A stretch of 64,000 nucleotides of DNA, taken from Bordetella parapertussis (GTDB lineage: Bacteria > Pseudomonadota > Gammaproteobacteria > Burkholderiales > Burkholderiaceae_B). The stretch lies in assembly GCA_945865935.1 (NCBI GenBank), contig CAMBFI010000001.1, positions 62,001-126,000 on the forward strand, read 5' to 3'. The position numbers and the translations under genes are program-made. Below are positions 35,376 through 44,752 of this stretch, in pieces (the first letter of the stretch is position 1; the number at the start of each line of letters is the position of its first letter). Below the pieces are notes generated by a model. That model ran no database searches, was not told the DNA's origin, and saw only the letters and a list, made by a program, of their open reading frames with translations.

Positions 35376-36503
35376 GCGGCTGGCTAGCCACACCCGTATG
35401 ATGTCTTGTGCGCGATCCTCAAGGAGCGCGGATGCGTTACGGCAAGCATCGGCGAGCGTACAAGGCCCTGAGGCGAGACTGAACGCCGCATGGATACCTG
35501 CTTCGTACAACGCTTGGTAGCCATCGCCTAACGACCCTGCGATTGCAATGACCGGGACTCCTGCACGTTTGGCAATCTGCGCGACGCCCATTGGGGTCTT
35601 GCCAAGCAAGGTTTGCGCATCCATGCGCCCCTCACCCGTAATGACTAAATCTGCACCTTCCATTGCGTGTGCCAAGCCGCCAATTTCTGCCACGACCTCT
35701 GCGCCTGGTTTGAATGTCGAGCGCAACCACGCGTGCGCAGCGAAACCGAGTCCGCCCGCGGCACCGGAGCCGGGTGCGTTGCGCATATCGCGACCCAGTG
35801 TTTGAGCGCATAGTTCTGCAAAATGAGCGAGCGCTGCATCGAGCGTTTGTACCTGAGCGGGTGTTGCGCCCTTTTGCGGTCCAAAGATCGCTGAGGCACC
35901 TTTGGGGCCGCACAACGGATTATTCACATCGGAGGCAATCGTGACGCGGATGGTCGCCAGGCGCGGATCAAGTGCGCTTGCGTCTAACTTGGCGAGTTGT
36001 GCCAAAGCCAGCCCGCCACGAGCAAGAGGCGCGCCATGCTTGTCTAGTAAGCGCAGACCGAGCGCTTCGAGCATCCCAGCACCCGCATCATTCGTGGCTG
36101 AGCCGCCAAGGCCCAACACGATATGCTGTGCTCCGGAGTCAAGTGCATGACTGATCAGCTGTCCGACGCCGTAGCTCGTTGCACGCATTGGATCGCGTTC
36201 GGAAGCGGGGATGTGTTCTAAGCCGGCGGCACATGCCATTTCTATGACTGCGCTATCTTCAGGTAATCGCGCCCATGAGGCCTCAATCGGGCGTCCAAGT
36301 GCATCAAGCACGGTATTGATGCGCCGCTCACTCGTTGTTGCACCCAAGATCGCTTCAACCGTGCCTTCTCCGCCGTCTGCCATCGGTACGCGCACGACCG
36401 TCGCCGTGTGAAGCGCGCGTCTAATGCCTCGTTCGATCGCCAACGCAACTTCGGGTGCGGATAGCGACTCTTTGAAGGAGTCGGGAGCGATGACAATTTT
36501 CAT
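35349..36503 (-). CDS. glycerate 2-kinase, GarK/GlxK type
   Basis: A 384-residue class II glycerate kinase converting D-glycerate and ATP to 2-phosphoglycerate. The N-terminal [16 protein letters not shown] and [13 protein letters not shown] are diagnostic, as are [18 protein letters not shown] in the middle and [19 protein letters not shown] in the ATP/substrate region. It closes glyoxylate or tartronate-semialdehyde routes. The gene stands alone on the minus strand, 32 bases after gloA, and overlaps rsmA tail-to-tail by 27 bases. Confidence 0.93.
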   Translation of the reverse strand: MKIVIAPDSFKESLSAPEVALAIERGIRRALHTATVVRVPMADGGEGTVEAILGATTSERRINTVLDALGRPIEASWARLPEDSAVIEMACAAGLEHIPASERDPMRATSYGVGQLISHALDSGAQHIVLGLGGSATNDAGAGMLEALGLRLLDKHGAPLARGGLALAQLAKLDASALDPRLATIRVTIASDVNNPLCGPKGASAIFGPQKGATPAQVQTLDAALAHFAELCAQTLGRDMRNAPGSGAAGGLGFAAHAWLRSTFKPGAEVVAEIGGLAHAMEGADLVITGEGRMDAQTLLGKTPMGVAQIAKRAGVPVIAIAGSLGDGYQALYEAGIHAAFSLASGPCTLADACRNASALLEDRAQDIIRVWLASRLSANAGSK

Positions 36504-36535
36504 GTGGAGAGCAGTATCCGCTCGGTCAGAACGCG

Positions 36536-36925
36536 TTAGTCGAATTTCTTTTGTACAAATTCTATTTTGTAGCCGTCCGGGTCTTCAACGAATGCAATAA
36601 CGGTCGAACCATGCTTCATGGGGCCAGCTTCGCGTGTGACTTTGCCACCTAACTGTTTGACGCGATCGCACGCCTCGTATGCATTTTCAACTTGCAAAGC
36701 AATATGGCCGTAGCCTGTGCCAAGATCGTAAGAGGAGGTGTCCCAGTTGTAGGTGAGCTCCAGAGCCGGTCCGTCGCGTTCATCTTGATAGCCGACGAAC
36801 GTGTTAGTGAAGCGACCGGTGGGGTACTCGGTGCTGCGCAGTACGCGCATTCCTAATACTTTGGTGTAGAACTCGATGGAGCGATCGAGATTGCCGACGC
36901 GCAGCATGGTGTGAAGAATTCGCAT
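36536..36925 (-). CDS. gloA: lactoylglutathione lyase (glyoxalase I)
   Basis: A 129-residue glyoxalase I that converts the methylglyoxal-glutathione hemithioacetal to S-lactoylglutathione. All four metal ligands can be seen: His5 (ILHTMLRV), the Glu in [10 protein letters not shown], the His in GYGHIALQV and the Glu in YKIEFVQKK. Length and ligand set fit the nickel-dependent bacterial class. It is a separate unit, 71 bases from the metallopeptidase gene. Confidence 0.94.
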   Translation of the reverse strand: MRILHTMLRVGNLDRSIEFYTKVLGMRVLRSTEYPTGRFTNTFVGYQDERDGPALELTYNWDTSSYDLGTGYGHIALQVENAYEACDRVKQLGGKVTREAGPMKHGSTVIAFVEDPDGYKIEFVQKKFD

Positions 36926-36996
36926 AATGAGACCTCGGGGTAGCCAAAATGAAATAAGGAAAAGATAGGTTCCATGATAACCCTTCGACCCAATGG

Positions 36997-37836
36997 TTAG
37001 ATCTCGGGAATGCCGTCTGGAGTGTGGTGCCGCAGTATGTTTTTAGCGAGATGAAAATCTGGGTAGAGTTGTTCCACCTCTGACCAAAAGTCTTGACTAT
37101 GATTCATTTCCCGCAGGTGCGCGATTTCATGGGCAATGACGTAGTCGATCACCATGGGTGAGAAATGGATAAGTCGCCAGTTCAGCATGATATTTCCTTC
37201 GCTGGTGCAGGAACCCCAGCGGGTCGCGGCAGACGATAGTCGCCATCGTCGAATGGTTAATCCAGTGCTTGCGAGGAAGTGTTTGATGCGTACATCAAAC
37301 CACATCGCGGCGCGGGACTGCAGCCAAGCCTGGGTCATGTCGCGCATGCGATGGGTATCGGCATCGTTTGGTAAGGGCAGCCAAAGCGCTTGCCCCGCTT
37401 GCGGTGCATTCGCATCGCCTTCAAAGTAAGGCGCGCCGTGCGGAACGTGCGGTCCGGGCACACCGCTGCGCAACACAATGCGGCATCCCAGATAGGGGAG
37501 TTCACCCCCGGATTGCCAACGTGTCTCTGCCATCGCTAGGCGTTGTTTACGCGATTGCCAGTCTTGAAGTTTCGATAGAATCCAGGACATTTTTTCGATA
37601 ACGGCCGCATCAATCTGCGATAGCGTGACCCAGTTTGGGGCTGTGACACGCAAGCCTTCGTCCAGAATGACAAAGCCAATGCTGCGGCGGCGCGAGCGCA
37701 TTAAGATGAACCCAACCGCCTGATCGCCATGTTGTACGACGCGCCACTTAGCGCCAAGGGGAATTGTTGCGGGCGCAATGGTCCAGCTAGGCTTGGGGCT
37801 ATCTTTACCGGAAAGCAAAAGCTCGAGCTGGCTCAT
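36997..37836 (-). CDS. YgjP-like zinc metallopeptidase (M48/DUF45)
   Basis: A 279-residue cytosolic protein with the zincin motif in [19 protein letters not shown]; the two His of HExxH and the downstream His bind zinc. The N-terminal half is basic and includes [10 protein letters not shown], as usual in the WLM/YgjP family. Substrates of YgjP-type proteins are not established. It begins two bases after plsC and is the last gene of the glyQ-glyS-gmhB-plsC run. Confidence 0.88.
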   Translation of the reverse strand: MSQLELLLSGKDSPKPSWTIAPATIPLGAKWRVVQHGDQAVGFILMRSRRRSIGFVILDEGLRVTAPNWVTLSQIDAAVIEKMSWILSKLQDWQSRKQRLAMAETRWQSGGELPYLGCRIVLRSGVPGPHVPHGAPYFEGDANAPQAGQALWLPLPNDADTHRMRDMTQAWLQSRAAMWFDVRIKHFLASTGLTIRRWRLSSAATRWGSCTSEGNIMLNWRLIHFSPMVIDYVIAHEIAHLREMNHSQDFWSEVEQLYPDFHLAKNILRHHTPDGIPEI

Positions 37837-37838
37837 TG

Positions 37839-38567
37839 TTATGTCGGATAACGCTCAGGGTTTAATCGTTGCATTTCGCCTTCAATCCAGGCTTGAACTT
37901 TTTCATTCAATTGCTCTGGCGTCAGTCCCGTTGATTCGATGACGGGCCCAATCGATACTGTAATGCAACCCGGTCGTTTGATGAAGGCATTGCGGGGCCA
38001 GCATTCGCCCGCGTTATGTGCGATCGGAATGATAGGCGCACCGGTGCGCGTTGCTAATAGTGCGCCGCCCATTTTGAAGCGTCCCGTCTTTCCGGGGGCG
38101 ATGCGGGTGCCCTCGGGAAATAATATCGGCCAGCGGCCTTCGTTTAAGCGCTCTTGGCCTACTTTGACGACCTGTTCAAAGGCGTCGCGACCTTTGCTGC
38201 GGTCGATAGGGATCATTGCTAGCAACGCGAGTCCCCAACCAAAAAACGGTACGCGATGTAATTCGCGCTTATAAACAAAACACACCTCGCGCGGAAGGTG
38301 GGAGGGCAGAAACAAGGTTTCCCAAGCGGACTGATGTTTTGACAGCACGATCGCGGGTCCATTCGGGAGATTTTCCCAGCCTTGAACTTTCCATTGCACA
38401 CCGCAAATTGTTTTCGCTCCCCAGACGGCGAGCCTAGGCCAACCCATTGTGAGTTTGTAGCGCCAACTCAAAGCTAGTGGCGACCAAAGCATGCAGGCAA
38501 AGGCGTAGGGAATAACCGTGACGATTAGAAACAGCGTGAAAACGGTAGCGCGAATCGCAAGCATCAT
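37839..38567 (-). CDS. plsC: 1-acyl-sn-glycerol-3-phosphate acyltransferase
   Basis: A 242-residue inner-membrane acyltransferase making phosphatidic acid from lysophosphatidic acid. The N terminus is a membrane helix. Motif I reads KHQSAWETLF, with Glu where the HX4D consensus has Asp; this HX4E form is, as I recall, common in betaproteobacteria. Motif III LFPEGTRIAPG is intact. It follows gmhB without a gap, and the pair of envelope genes downstream of glyQS recurs in Burkholderiales. Confidence 0.92.
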   Translation of the reverse strand: MMLAIRATVFTLFLIVTVIPYAFACMLWSPLALSWRYKLTMGWPRLAVWGAKTICGVQWKVQGWENLPNGPAIVLSKHQSAWETLFLPSHLPREVCFVYKRELHRVPFFGWGLALLAMIPIDRSKGRDAFEQVVKVGQERLNEGRWPILFPEGTRIAPGKTGRFKMGGALLATRTGAPIIPIAHNAGECWPRNAFIKRPGCITVSIGPVIESTGLTPEQLNEKVQAWIEGEMQRLNPERYPT

Positions 38568-39110
38568 TTAATGGGTCTCGGACAGAATCTGGTCCACAGC
38601 ATTGGCCAGATCTTTGGCCAGTCGGGTACCGGCAGGTAAGCCGCCTTTGGTTGCGGTCTTTAGGCCGTTGCCGGTCTGTACAAGCCACGGCACGCAACCT
38701 GCAGTAGCCGAGGCTTGTAGATCGCGCAGAGAGTCCCCTATTGCAGGGACGCCCTCTAAGGTCGTGTCGAAGCGCTGACCGATGTCTTGAAACAAGCCAG
38801 GAAGTGGCTTGCGGCACAGGCAGTTGTCATCTGGGCCATGCGGGCATACAAAAATAGCCTCCACGTTCCCGCCCAGTGCCGCGAGGGCTTTACGAAACTT
38901 TTGATGAATGTCGGTTAACGCCGTGATGTCAAAAAGCCCGCGCGCAAGACCAGATTGATTAGAGGCAATCGCAATGGTCCACCCCGCTTGATGCAGCCGT
39001 GCAATCGCCTCTAGGCTGCCGGGCAGAGGATGCCACTCGTCGGGGTGTTTGATGTATGCGTCGCTATCCTCATTAATCACACCATCGCGATCGAGAATGA
39101 TGAGTTTCAT
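38568..39110 (-). CDS. gmhB: D-glycero-beta-D-manno-heptose 1,7-bisphosphate 7-phosphatase
   Basis: A 180-residue HAD phosphatase of the LPS-heptose pathway. The nucleophile motif is LDRDGVINEDSD; the structural zinc site is seen as CPHGPDDNCLCRKP (Cys-x-His and Cys-x-Cys), which distinguishes GmhB from the histidinol-phosphate phosphatase domain mainly by context. It acts in the cytoplasm before heptose is activated as ADP-heptose for the inner core. Its start overlaps glyS by four bases. Confidence 0.92.
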   Translation of the reverse strand: MKLIILDRDGVINEDSDAYIKHPDEWHPLPGSLEAIARLHQAGWTIAIASNQSGLARGLFDITALTDIHQKFRKALAALGGNVEAIFVCPHGPDDNCLCRKPLPGLFQDIGQRFDTTLEGVPAIGDSLRDLQASATAGCVPWLVQTGNGLKTATKGGLPAGTRLAKDLANAVDQILSETH

Positions 39111-41239
39111 GGGGCAAGCCTCGAGATATCTGCAACTTGATTCATGAGTCGATGCAGCTGATCAAGGAGCGCCAACCTGTTGTTTCGCACTGCGATGTCA
39201 TCGGTCATCACCATGATGTCGTTAAAGAACAGATCAACAGCTTCTCTCGTTTGGGCGAGTGTATCCATGGCTGCGACATAATCGCCCGCTTCAAATTGTT
39301 GCTGGGCAATGGGTTGGGCTTGTGCCACTGCTTTGGCGAGTGCTTGTTCGGCAGGTTCAGTCAAGAGCGTTGCTTCAACGGCCGGCAGTTGTCCTTCTGA
39401 TTTTTTCAAGAGATTGCCAATCCGCTTATTTGCTGCCGCGAGACTCGCGGCACTAGAACTGAGCGCAAATTTTTCTGCCGCGACGACTCGTGCGACAACT
39501 TGGTGCAGTGGTGGCGTGAGCGCGAGTACCGCTTCGACAGCATGCCGATCGTGTTGTGTAATCAGCTGGTTACGTAAGCGCTCGAGAATGAAGTCTCTGA
39601 CTTCCGGGATGGTCTGTTCGGCAAGCGTGCCGCTCGGGAACTGTTTGGCGCTGGTGGCAAGCAGATCTTCAAGGGAAAGTGGGCCGGCGTTTTGTATTTT
39701 CAATACTCCGCCTGCGGTGAGCTGCTCGAAAGCGCTAATGAGGCCTAGCGCAGCGCGACGTAAGCCGAAAGGATCGCGCTCCCCGGTGGGGGCCAAACCG
39801 ATTCCCCAGATTCCCACTAAGGTTTCTGCCCGCTCAGCGATAAATAGTATCGCTGCGATCATATTGGACGCAGTGATGGGAGTATCTAAGCGGATGCGAT
39901 ACTGCTCAGCGAGTGCTTGCACAACTTGGGGTGCCTCGTTGTCACCTCGGGCGTAGTAGGCACCCATAATGCCCTGAAGTTCTGGAAACTCGCCCACCAT
40001 ATTTGTCGTGAGATCCGCTTTGGCAAGTTCGGCAGCACGCTCGGCGAGGGTTGTGTCGGCGCTCAGCGTTTTGGCGATGTGGGCTGCAATCGCGCGCACA
40101 CGACCGACACGCTCTAGTTGTGTCCCAAGTTTGTTGTGGTAGACGATCGAGTCGAGTTGGGCGACGCGTGCGTGCAAGGGAGTTTTGCGATCCGTTTCAA
40201 AAAAGAATTGTGCGTCTGCCAAGCGAGGTCGCACGACTCGCTCATTGCCTTCGATAATCGCATGAGGCTTATCGGTCGGCATGTTGCTGACAATCAGAAA
40301 CTGGTTGGTGAGGGCGCCGGTGTCTTTGGTGAAGAGGGGGAAGTATTTTTGATTCAGACGCATCGTTAGAATCAGACATTCCTGGGGGACGGCCAGAAAA
40401 CGTTCTTCGAATGTGCCGACGTACACCGCGGGTGCCTCCACCAAGGCGGTGACTTCATCGAGCAGGGCGTCCACCTCTGGACCGGTTCCGATGCTGGCTT
40501 GAAGCTTGAGCGTTTGGGTCTGCAGCTGTTCGGCGATTTGGGCGCGACGCAGCGCAAAACTTGCAGTGACTCTTCCGGTGTGGGCAAGCTGTGTTTCGTA
40601 ACTATCCGCGCTCTCAATCGTTAACGCGCCAGGGTGCAGGAATCGATGCCCAAATGTCTGTCTACCAGACTGAAGGCCAAGAATCGTTGCTGGAATAATT
40701 TCTGTGCCAAGCAGGGCAATCAGTGCGTGTGCGGGCCGAACGAATTTGACAGCGGTTTCGCCATCCGCAAGTTGATACTTCATCATCTTGGGAATGGGGA
40801 GCGCAGCAATGCTCGACTCGATTGCACCTTGTAGTGCATCGTTAAGTTTTGCGCCGGGCGCTGTGCCAGAAGCGACGAGATACTCTTGTTTGCCATCCGA
40901 CTCGCGTGCGAGCGTGCTGACAGCCATGGATTCCCAGCCCTTCGCGGCTAGTTTCTTTAATAATGCGGGCGTTGCACCGCCGTTCGCATCGAGCCCAACC
41001 TTGACGGGCATGAGCTTTTCAGAGAAAGATTGATCAGGTGCGATGCTCAGGACCGCGCTGAGTTTGACCCCAAGCCGACGCGGTGTGGCGAACGCTTCGA
41101 TGACGCAGGGGGTGCCGATCAGGCCGAGTGCTTGCAGTGCATCGTGTAGGCCTTGGGCAAACGCTTGGCCCAGTTTCGGCAGTGCTTTGGGGGGTAGCTC
41201 TTCGGTGAAGAGCTCCACAAGAAGGGGGCGGGTAGCCAT
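39107..41239 (-). CDS. glyS: glycyl-tRNA synthetase beta subunit
   Basis: The 710-residue beta subunit of the bacterial alpha2beta2 glycyl-tRNA synthetase. It starts LLVELFTEELPPKALPKLG, the family signature, and has FLAVPQECLILTMRLNQKY and LPTGERDPFGLRR-like elements (GLAPTGERDPFGLRRAALG). It ends in the anticodon-binding DALR-type domain. It handles tRNA(Gly) recognition while GlyQ forms glycyl-adenylate. The ATG overlaps the glyQ stop by one base (TGATG), which ensures stoichiometric expression. Confidence 0.96.
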   Translation of the reverse strand: MATRPLLVELFTEELPPKALPKLGQAFAQGLHDALQALGLIGTPCVIEAFATPRRLGVKLSAVLSIAPDQSFSEKLMPVKVGLDANGGATPALLKKLAAKGWESMAVSTLARESDGKQEYLVASGTAPGAKLNDALQGAIESSIAALPIPKMMKYQLADGETAVKFVRPAHALIALLGTEIIPATILGLQSGRQTFGHRFLHPGALTIESADSYETQLAHTGRVTASFALRRAQIAEQLQTQTLKLQASIGTGPEVDALLDEVTALVEAPAVYVGTFEERFLAVPQECLILTMRLNQKYFPLFTKDTGALTNQFLIVSNMPTDKPHAIIEGNERVVRPRLADAQFFFETDRKTPLHARVAQLDSIVYHNKLGTQLERVGRVRAIAAHIAKTLSADTTLAERAAELAKADLTTNMVGEFPELQGIMGAYYARGDNEAPQVVQALAEQYRIRLDTPITASNMIAAILFIAERAETLVGIWGIGLAPTGERDPFGLRRAALGLISAFEQLTAGGVLKIQNAGPLSLEDLLATSAKQFPSGTLAEQTIPEVRDFILERLRNQLITQHDRHAVEAVLALTPPLHQVVARVVAAEKFALSSSAASLAAANKRIGNLLKKSEGQLPAVEATLLTEPAEQALAKAVAQAQPIAQQQFEAGDYVAAMDTLAQTREAVDLFFNDIMVMTDDIAVRNNRLALLDQLHRLMNQVADISRLAP

Positions 41240-42138
41240 CAGTTTGCCCCTTTATTTGCATGCAGCATAGGGAAGCCTAGTTTTTCTCGCGACTCGAAGT
41301 AGGCTTGTGCAACGGCTCGAGACAGATTCCTGATGCGACCAATGTAGGCGGCGCGCTCTGTGACACTGATCGCGCCTCGGGCATCCAGCATATTAAAAGT
41401 ATGAGCGGCTTTCAAAGTTGCTTCGTACGCAGGCAAGGCTAAGGGAACTTCCATGAGTCGTTTGGCCAGGCTTTCAAAGTCACTGAAATGACGGAACAGC
41501 GTGTCAGCATCCGAATGTTCAAAGTTATAGGTTGACTGTTCCACTTCATTTTGATGAAACACGTCTCGGTAAAGCACCTTGCCGCGCGGCCCTTCGGTCC
41601 AGATGAGGTCGTAGACACTCTCAACGCCTTGTAAATACATCGCGAGTCGTTCAAGGCCGTAGGTGATCTCGCCGGTGGTGGGTGTGCAATCCAGGCCACC
41701 CACTTGTTGAAAATAGGTGAACTGCGTGACCTCCATCCCATTGAGCCAGACTTCCCAACCTAGTCCCCAAGCCCCGAGGGTTGGATTCTCCCAGTCGTCT
41801 TCTACAAAGCGAATGTCGTGCTCAGTCGTGTTGATGCCCAGCGCAACCAACGATCCGATGTATAGATCCAAAATATCTGGCGGAGCGGGCTTAAGAACGA
41901 CTTGGTATTGATAGTAGTGCTGCAGTCGATTTGGGTTTTCGCCATAGCGGCCGTCTTTGGGGCGGCGTGAGGGCTGCACATAGGCTGCCCGCCAAGGCTC
42001 AGGCCCGATTGCCCGTAAAAAGGTCGCGGTATGCGAGGTCCCGGCGCCGACCTCCATGTCATACGGTTGGAGCAGGGCACAGCCCTGTTTGTCCCAGTAT
42101 TCTTGCAGTCGCAGAATAATTTGCTGAAAGGTGAGCAT
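41239..42138 (-). CDS. glyQ: glycyl-tRNA synthetase alpha subunit
   Basis: The 299-residue catalytic alpha subunit. [19 protein letters not shown] and [20 protein letters not shown] mark the start of the class II active site; [19 protein letters not shown] and [19 protein letters not shown] complete it. First gene of a run of five (glyQ, glyS, gmhB, plsC, metallopeptidase), all separated by two bases or fewer or overlapping. It shares a 174-base promoter region with a divergent crotonase gene. Confidence 0.96.
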   Translation of the reverse strand: MLTFQQIILRLQEYWDKQGCALLQPYDMEVGAGTSHTATFLRAIGPEPWRAAYVQPSRRPKDGRYGENPNRLQHYYQYQVVLKPAPPDILDLYIGSLVALGINTTEHDIRFVEDDWENPTLGAWGLGWEVWLNGMEVTQFTYFQQVGGLDCTPTTGEITYGLERLAMYLQGVESVYDLIWTEGPRGKVLYRDVFHQNEVEQSTYNFEHSDADTLFRHFSDFESLAKRLMEVPLALPAYEATLKAAHTFNMLDARGAISVTERAAYIGRIRNLSRAVAQAYFESREKLGFPMLHANKGAN

Positions 42139-42214
42139 CGAGATGTGTAGGTGGGTCGGTAGAGGGGTGTGGAATCCCTAGCATTTTAGCTTGCGAGCGG
42201 CGTCGGTGTGGGCG

Positions 42215-42249
42215 ATCAGGCCTGATTCGATGCCCGAGGTTCTCGAATC
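42215..42249. promoter_or_regulatory. overlapping inverted repeats between glyQ and the crotonase gene
   Basis: ATCAGGCCTGAT at 42215-42226 is a perfect 12-base palindrome. Directly overlapping it, GATTCGA (42224-42230) is mirrored by TCGAATC (42243-42249). About ten bases further, TAGTCAA is repeated directly at 42260-42266 and 42269-42275. The cluster lies 60-100 bases upstream of the crotonase start and would suit a regulator binding site, although none is encoded here. Confidence 0.35.
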
Positions 42250-42312
42250 GCCTATGATTTAGTCAATCTAGTCAACATCCAACTGTTTCAGCCTAGTTTT
42301 TGAGGAGTTTTC

Positions 42313-43080
42313 ATGTCGAGTCTGGTGAGTGTCGAAGAGGCCGATGGCGTGCTGATCATCATGATCAACCGCCCCGAGGCGCGCAATGCCATTAGTTTTG
42401 AAACCGCTCAGCAATTGTCCGCTGCATTTGAGACGCTCGATGCGCGAGATGATTTTCGTATTGGGATCCTGACTGGGGCGGGGGGAACCTTTTGTTCGGG
42501 GATGGACCTCAAAGACTTTGCTAAGACTCGTAAGCGCTCTTCTGTGCCAGGCAAAGGGTTTGGGGGCTTAAATGAGGCACCCCCTCAAAAGCCGCTCATT
42601 GCCGCGGTGGAAGGCTTTGCCGTCGCGGGTGGCTTTGAAATGATGCTGGCCTGTGATTTGATTGTCGCTGCGAACAATGCAATGTTCGGTCTGCCTGAGG
42701 TGAAGCGCGGCCTCGTGGCGGGCGGCGGTGGTTTGGTGCGTCTGCCACGCCAAGTCCCCTACCACATTGCAATGGAAATTCTGTTGACTGGGGAAATGTT
42801 CCCAGCATCGCGCGCGCAGCAATATGGGTTGATCAATGTTGTGACAGACCCCGGTCAGGCGTTAGGCGAGGCGATGAAATTGGCCCGTAAGATCTGCGAA
42901 AATGGCCCTCTGGCAGTGCGTACGTCTAAGAGTGTAATGGTGCAGGGACTGGATTTTCCGGCTGCAAAGATGTTCGAATTGCAGCGTCCGTTGACGGATC
43001 ACATTTTTATGTCTGAAGACGCCAAAGAGGGTGCCACGGCGTTTGCAGAAAAGCGCAAGCCGGTCTGGCGTGGTAAGTAA
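42313..43080 (+). CDS. enoyl-CoA hydratase/isomerase (crotonase family)
   Basis: A 255-residue crotonase. The oxyanion-hole segment is GAGGTFCSGMDLKDFAK and the acid/base pair of true hydratases is present: Glu in FGLPEVKRG and Glu in IAMEILLTGE. So hydration of a trans-2-enoyl-CoA is likely, rather than a diverged dehalogenase or thioesterase. A ribosome-binding site GAGGAG precedes the ATG. It is followed after 53 bases by fumarase on the same strand; co-transcription is possible but functionally unexplained. Confidence 0.9.
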   Translation: MSSLVSVEEADGVLIIMINRPEARNAISFETAQQLSAAFETLDARDDFRIGILTGAGGTFCSGMDLKDFAKTRKRSSVPGKGFGGLNEAPPQKPLIAAVEGFAVAGGFEMMLACDLIVAANNAMFGLPEVKRGLVAGGGGLVRLPRQVPYHIAMEILLTGEMFPASRAQQYGLINVVTDPGQALGEAMKLARKICENGPLAVRTSKSVMVQGLDFPAAKMFELQRPLTDHIFMSEDAKEGATAFAEKRKPVWRGK

Positions 43081-43133
43081 GTTGTTATTGATCATGTTGA
43101 GTTCAACTCTTGTTTTTGTAGATAGGGTCACAT

Positions 43134-44657
43134 ATGTCCGTCACCATTAAAGAAGAAGATTTTGTCGCCTCCATCGCCGATGCGATCCAGTTCATCAGCT
43201 ACTACCATCCGGCCGATTACATCAAGCACCTCGCGCGTGCTTACGAGCGTGAGGAAAGTCCTGCTGCGAAAGACGCCATTGCGCAGATTTTGACTAACTC
43301 GCGCATGAGTGCGGAGGGTCGTCGTCCTATTTGCCAAGATACGGGAATCGTCAATGTATTCTTGAAGATCGGTATGGGCGTGAGGTTTGACACAAAAAGA
43401 ACGATGCAGGAACTGTGCGACGAAGGGGTTCGCCGTGGCTATCTCAACCCCGAAAATCCCTTGCGCGCATCGGTGCTCGACGATCCAATTTTTTTACGAA
43501 AAAATACCAAAGACAACACACCCTGTATCGTGAGCGTTGAGCTCGTGCAAGGTGATAAGGTCGATGTGCAAGTAGCCGCAAAGGGTGGTGGTTCAGAAAA
43601 CAAATCGAAGCTCGCGATGTTGAATCCGAATGACTCGATTGTGGATTGGGTACTCAAAACCGTCCCGACAATGGGCGCAGGCTGGTGTCCACCCGGCATG
43701 CTGGGTATCGGCGTGGGCGGGACTGCCGAGAAAGCGGTGTTGATGGCTAAGCAGTCGCTCATGGAAGATCTGGACATGTATGAGCTGCTTGAGCGCGGCC
43801 CCAAAAATAAAATCGAAGAATTGCGTATTGAGCTCTACCACAAGGTCAACGCCCTGGGTATTGGTGCGCAAGGTTTGGGTGGTTTAACCACAGTCTTAGA
43901 TGTAAAAATTCAAACCTTCGCAACGCACGCTGCTTCCTTCCCCGTGGCGATGATTCCGAATTGCGCGGCCACGCGTCATGCGCACTTTGAGTTAGATGGC
44001 TCGGGCCCAGCTCATTTGCATCGTCCGTCGTTGTCGGATTGGCCTGATGTGCATTGGGCGCCAGACTATAAGTCTTCAAAGCAGGTGGACTTAAACAAGC
44101 TGACGCGTGAAGAAGTCGCGAGTTGGAAGCCTGGTCAGACGCTATTGCTGAACGGAAAAATGCTCACGGGGCGCGATGCAGCGCATAAGCGCATTCAAGA
44201 TATGCTCGCCAAAGGTGAGAAACTGCCGGTTGAGTTCCACGGTAAAACGATCTACTACGTTGGGCCTGTCGATCCAGTGGGAGGCGAGGTGGTTGGTCCT
44301 GCCGGCCCTACAACCTCGACTAGGATGGATAAGTTCACTGACATGATGCTTGAGCAGACGGGTCTGTTTGCAATGATCGGTAAAGCCGAGCGAGGCCCTG
44401 CGACGATTGAATCGATTCGCAAACATAAATCGGCTTATTTGATGGCGGTGGGTGGAGCTGCGTATTTGGTGTCCAAGGCGATTAAGGGAGCGAAGGTAAT
44501 CGGTTTCGCTGACCTTGGCATGGAAGCCATCTATGAGTTCGATGTTGTGGATATGCCGGTCACCGTAGCGGTTGACTCAACAGGCACATCCGTTCATACC
44601 ACTGGTCCAAAAGAGTGGTCAGCCAAGATCGCCGGTATTCCCGTCGTCACTGCGTAA
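43134..44657 (+). CDS. class I fumarate hydratase (iron-sulfur)
   Basis: A 507-residue fused alpha-beta class I fumarase, converting fumarate to malate with an oxygen-sensitive 4Fe-4S cluster. Two cluster cysteines can be placed in PICQDTGIVNVFL and MIPNCAATRH; the third I could not assign with certainty. The beta domain has LLNGKMLTGRDAAHKRI and GPAGPTTSTRMD. Length and motifs match single-chain FumA/FumB-type enzymes. A nested hairpin lies directly downstream. Confidence 0.93.
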   Translation: MSVTIKEEDFVASIADAIQFISYYHPADYIKHLARAYEREESPAAKDAIAQILTNSRMSAEGRRPICQDTGIVNVFLKIGMGVRFDTKRTMQELCDEGVRRGYLNPENPLRASVLDDPIFLRKNTKDNTPCIVSVELVQGDKVDVQVAAKGGGSENKSKLAMLNPNDSIVDWVLKTVPTMGAGWCPPGMLGIGVGGTAEKAVLMAKQSLMEDLDMYELLERGPKNKIEELRIELYHKVNALGIGAQGLGGLTTVLDVKIQTFATHAASFPVAMIPNCAATRHAHFELDGSGPAHLHRPSLSDWPDVHWAPDYKSSKQVDLNKLTREEVASWKPGQTLLLNGKMLTGRDAAHKRIQDMLAKGEKLPVEFHGKTIYYVGPVDPVGGEVVGPAGPTTSTRMDKFTDMMLEQTGLFAMIGKAERGPATIESIRKHKSAYLMAVGGAAYLVSKAIKGAKVIGFADLGMEAIYEFDVVDMPVTVAVDSTGTSVHTTGPKEWSAKIAGIPVVTA

Positions 44658-44663
44658 ATGTGC

Positions 44664-44715
44664 AAGCGCCATGTCTCGAAGTTTCACACGCTGAAACTTC
44701 AAGCCATTGGCGCTT
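44664..44715. terminator. nested double-stem terminator between fumarase and CaiB-type gene
   Basis: Outer stem AAGCGCCA (44664-44671) pairs with TGGCGCTT (44708-44715). Inside it a second perfect stem GAAGTTTCA (44678-44686) pairs with TGAAACTTC (44692-44700) across a CACGC loop. It begins seven bases after the fumarase stop, and the outer arm ends in CTTTG on the + strand and CTTGC on the minus strand. It probably ends transcription from both convergent genes; the lack of a long U-tract leaves some doubt. Confidence 0.6.
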
Positions 44716-44752
44716 TGTGTTGTATAAAAAATGACTGCTATGTCGTACGTAA

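Noticed and set aside
39309-39956. 215-codon open frame on the + strand opposite glyS
   Set aside because: It lies wholly antisense to a strongly conserved essential gene and shows no motif or ribosome-binding site; it follows from codon bias of glyS.
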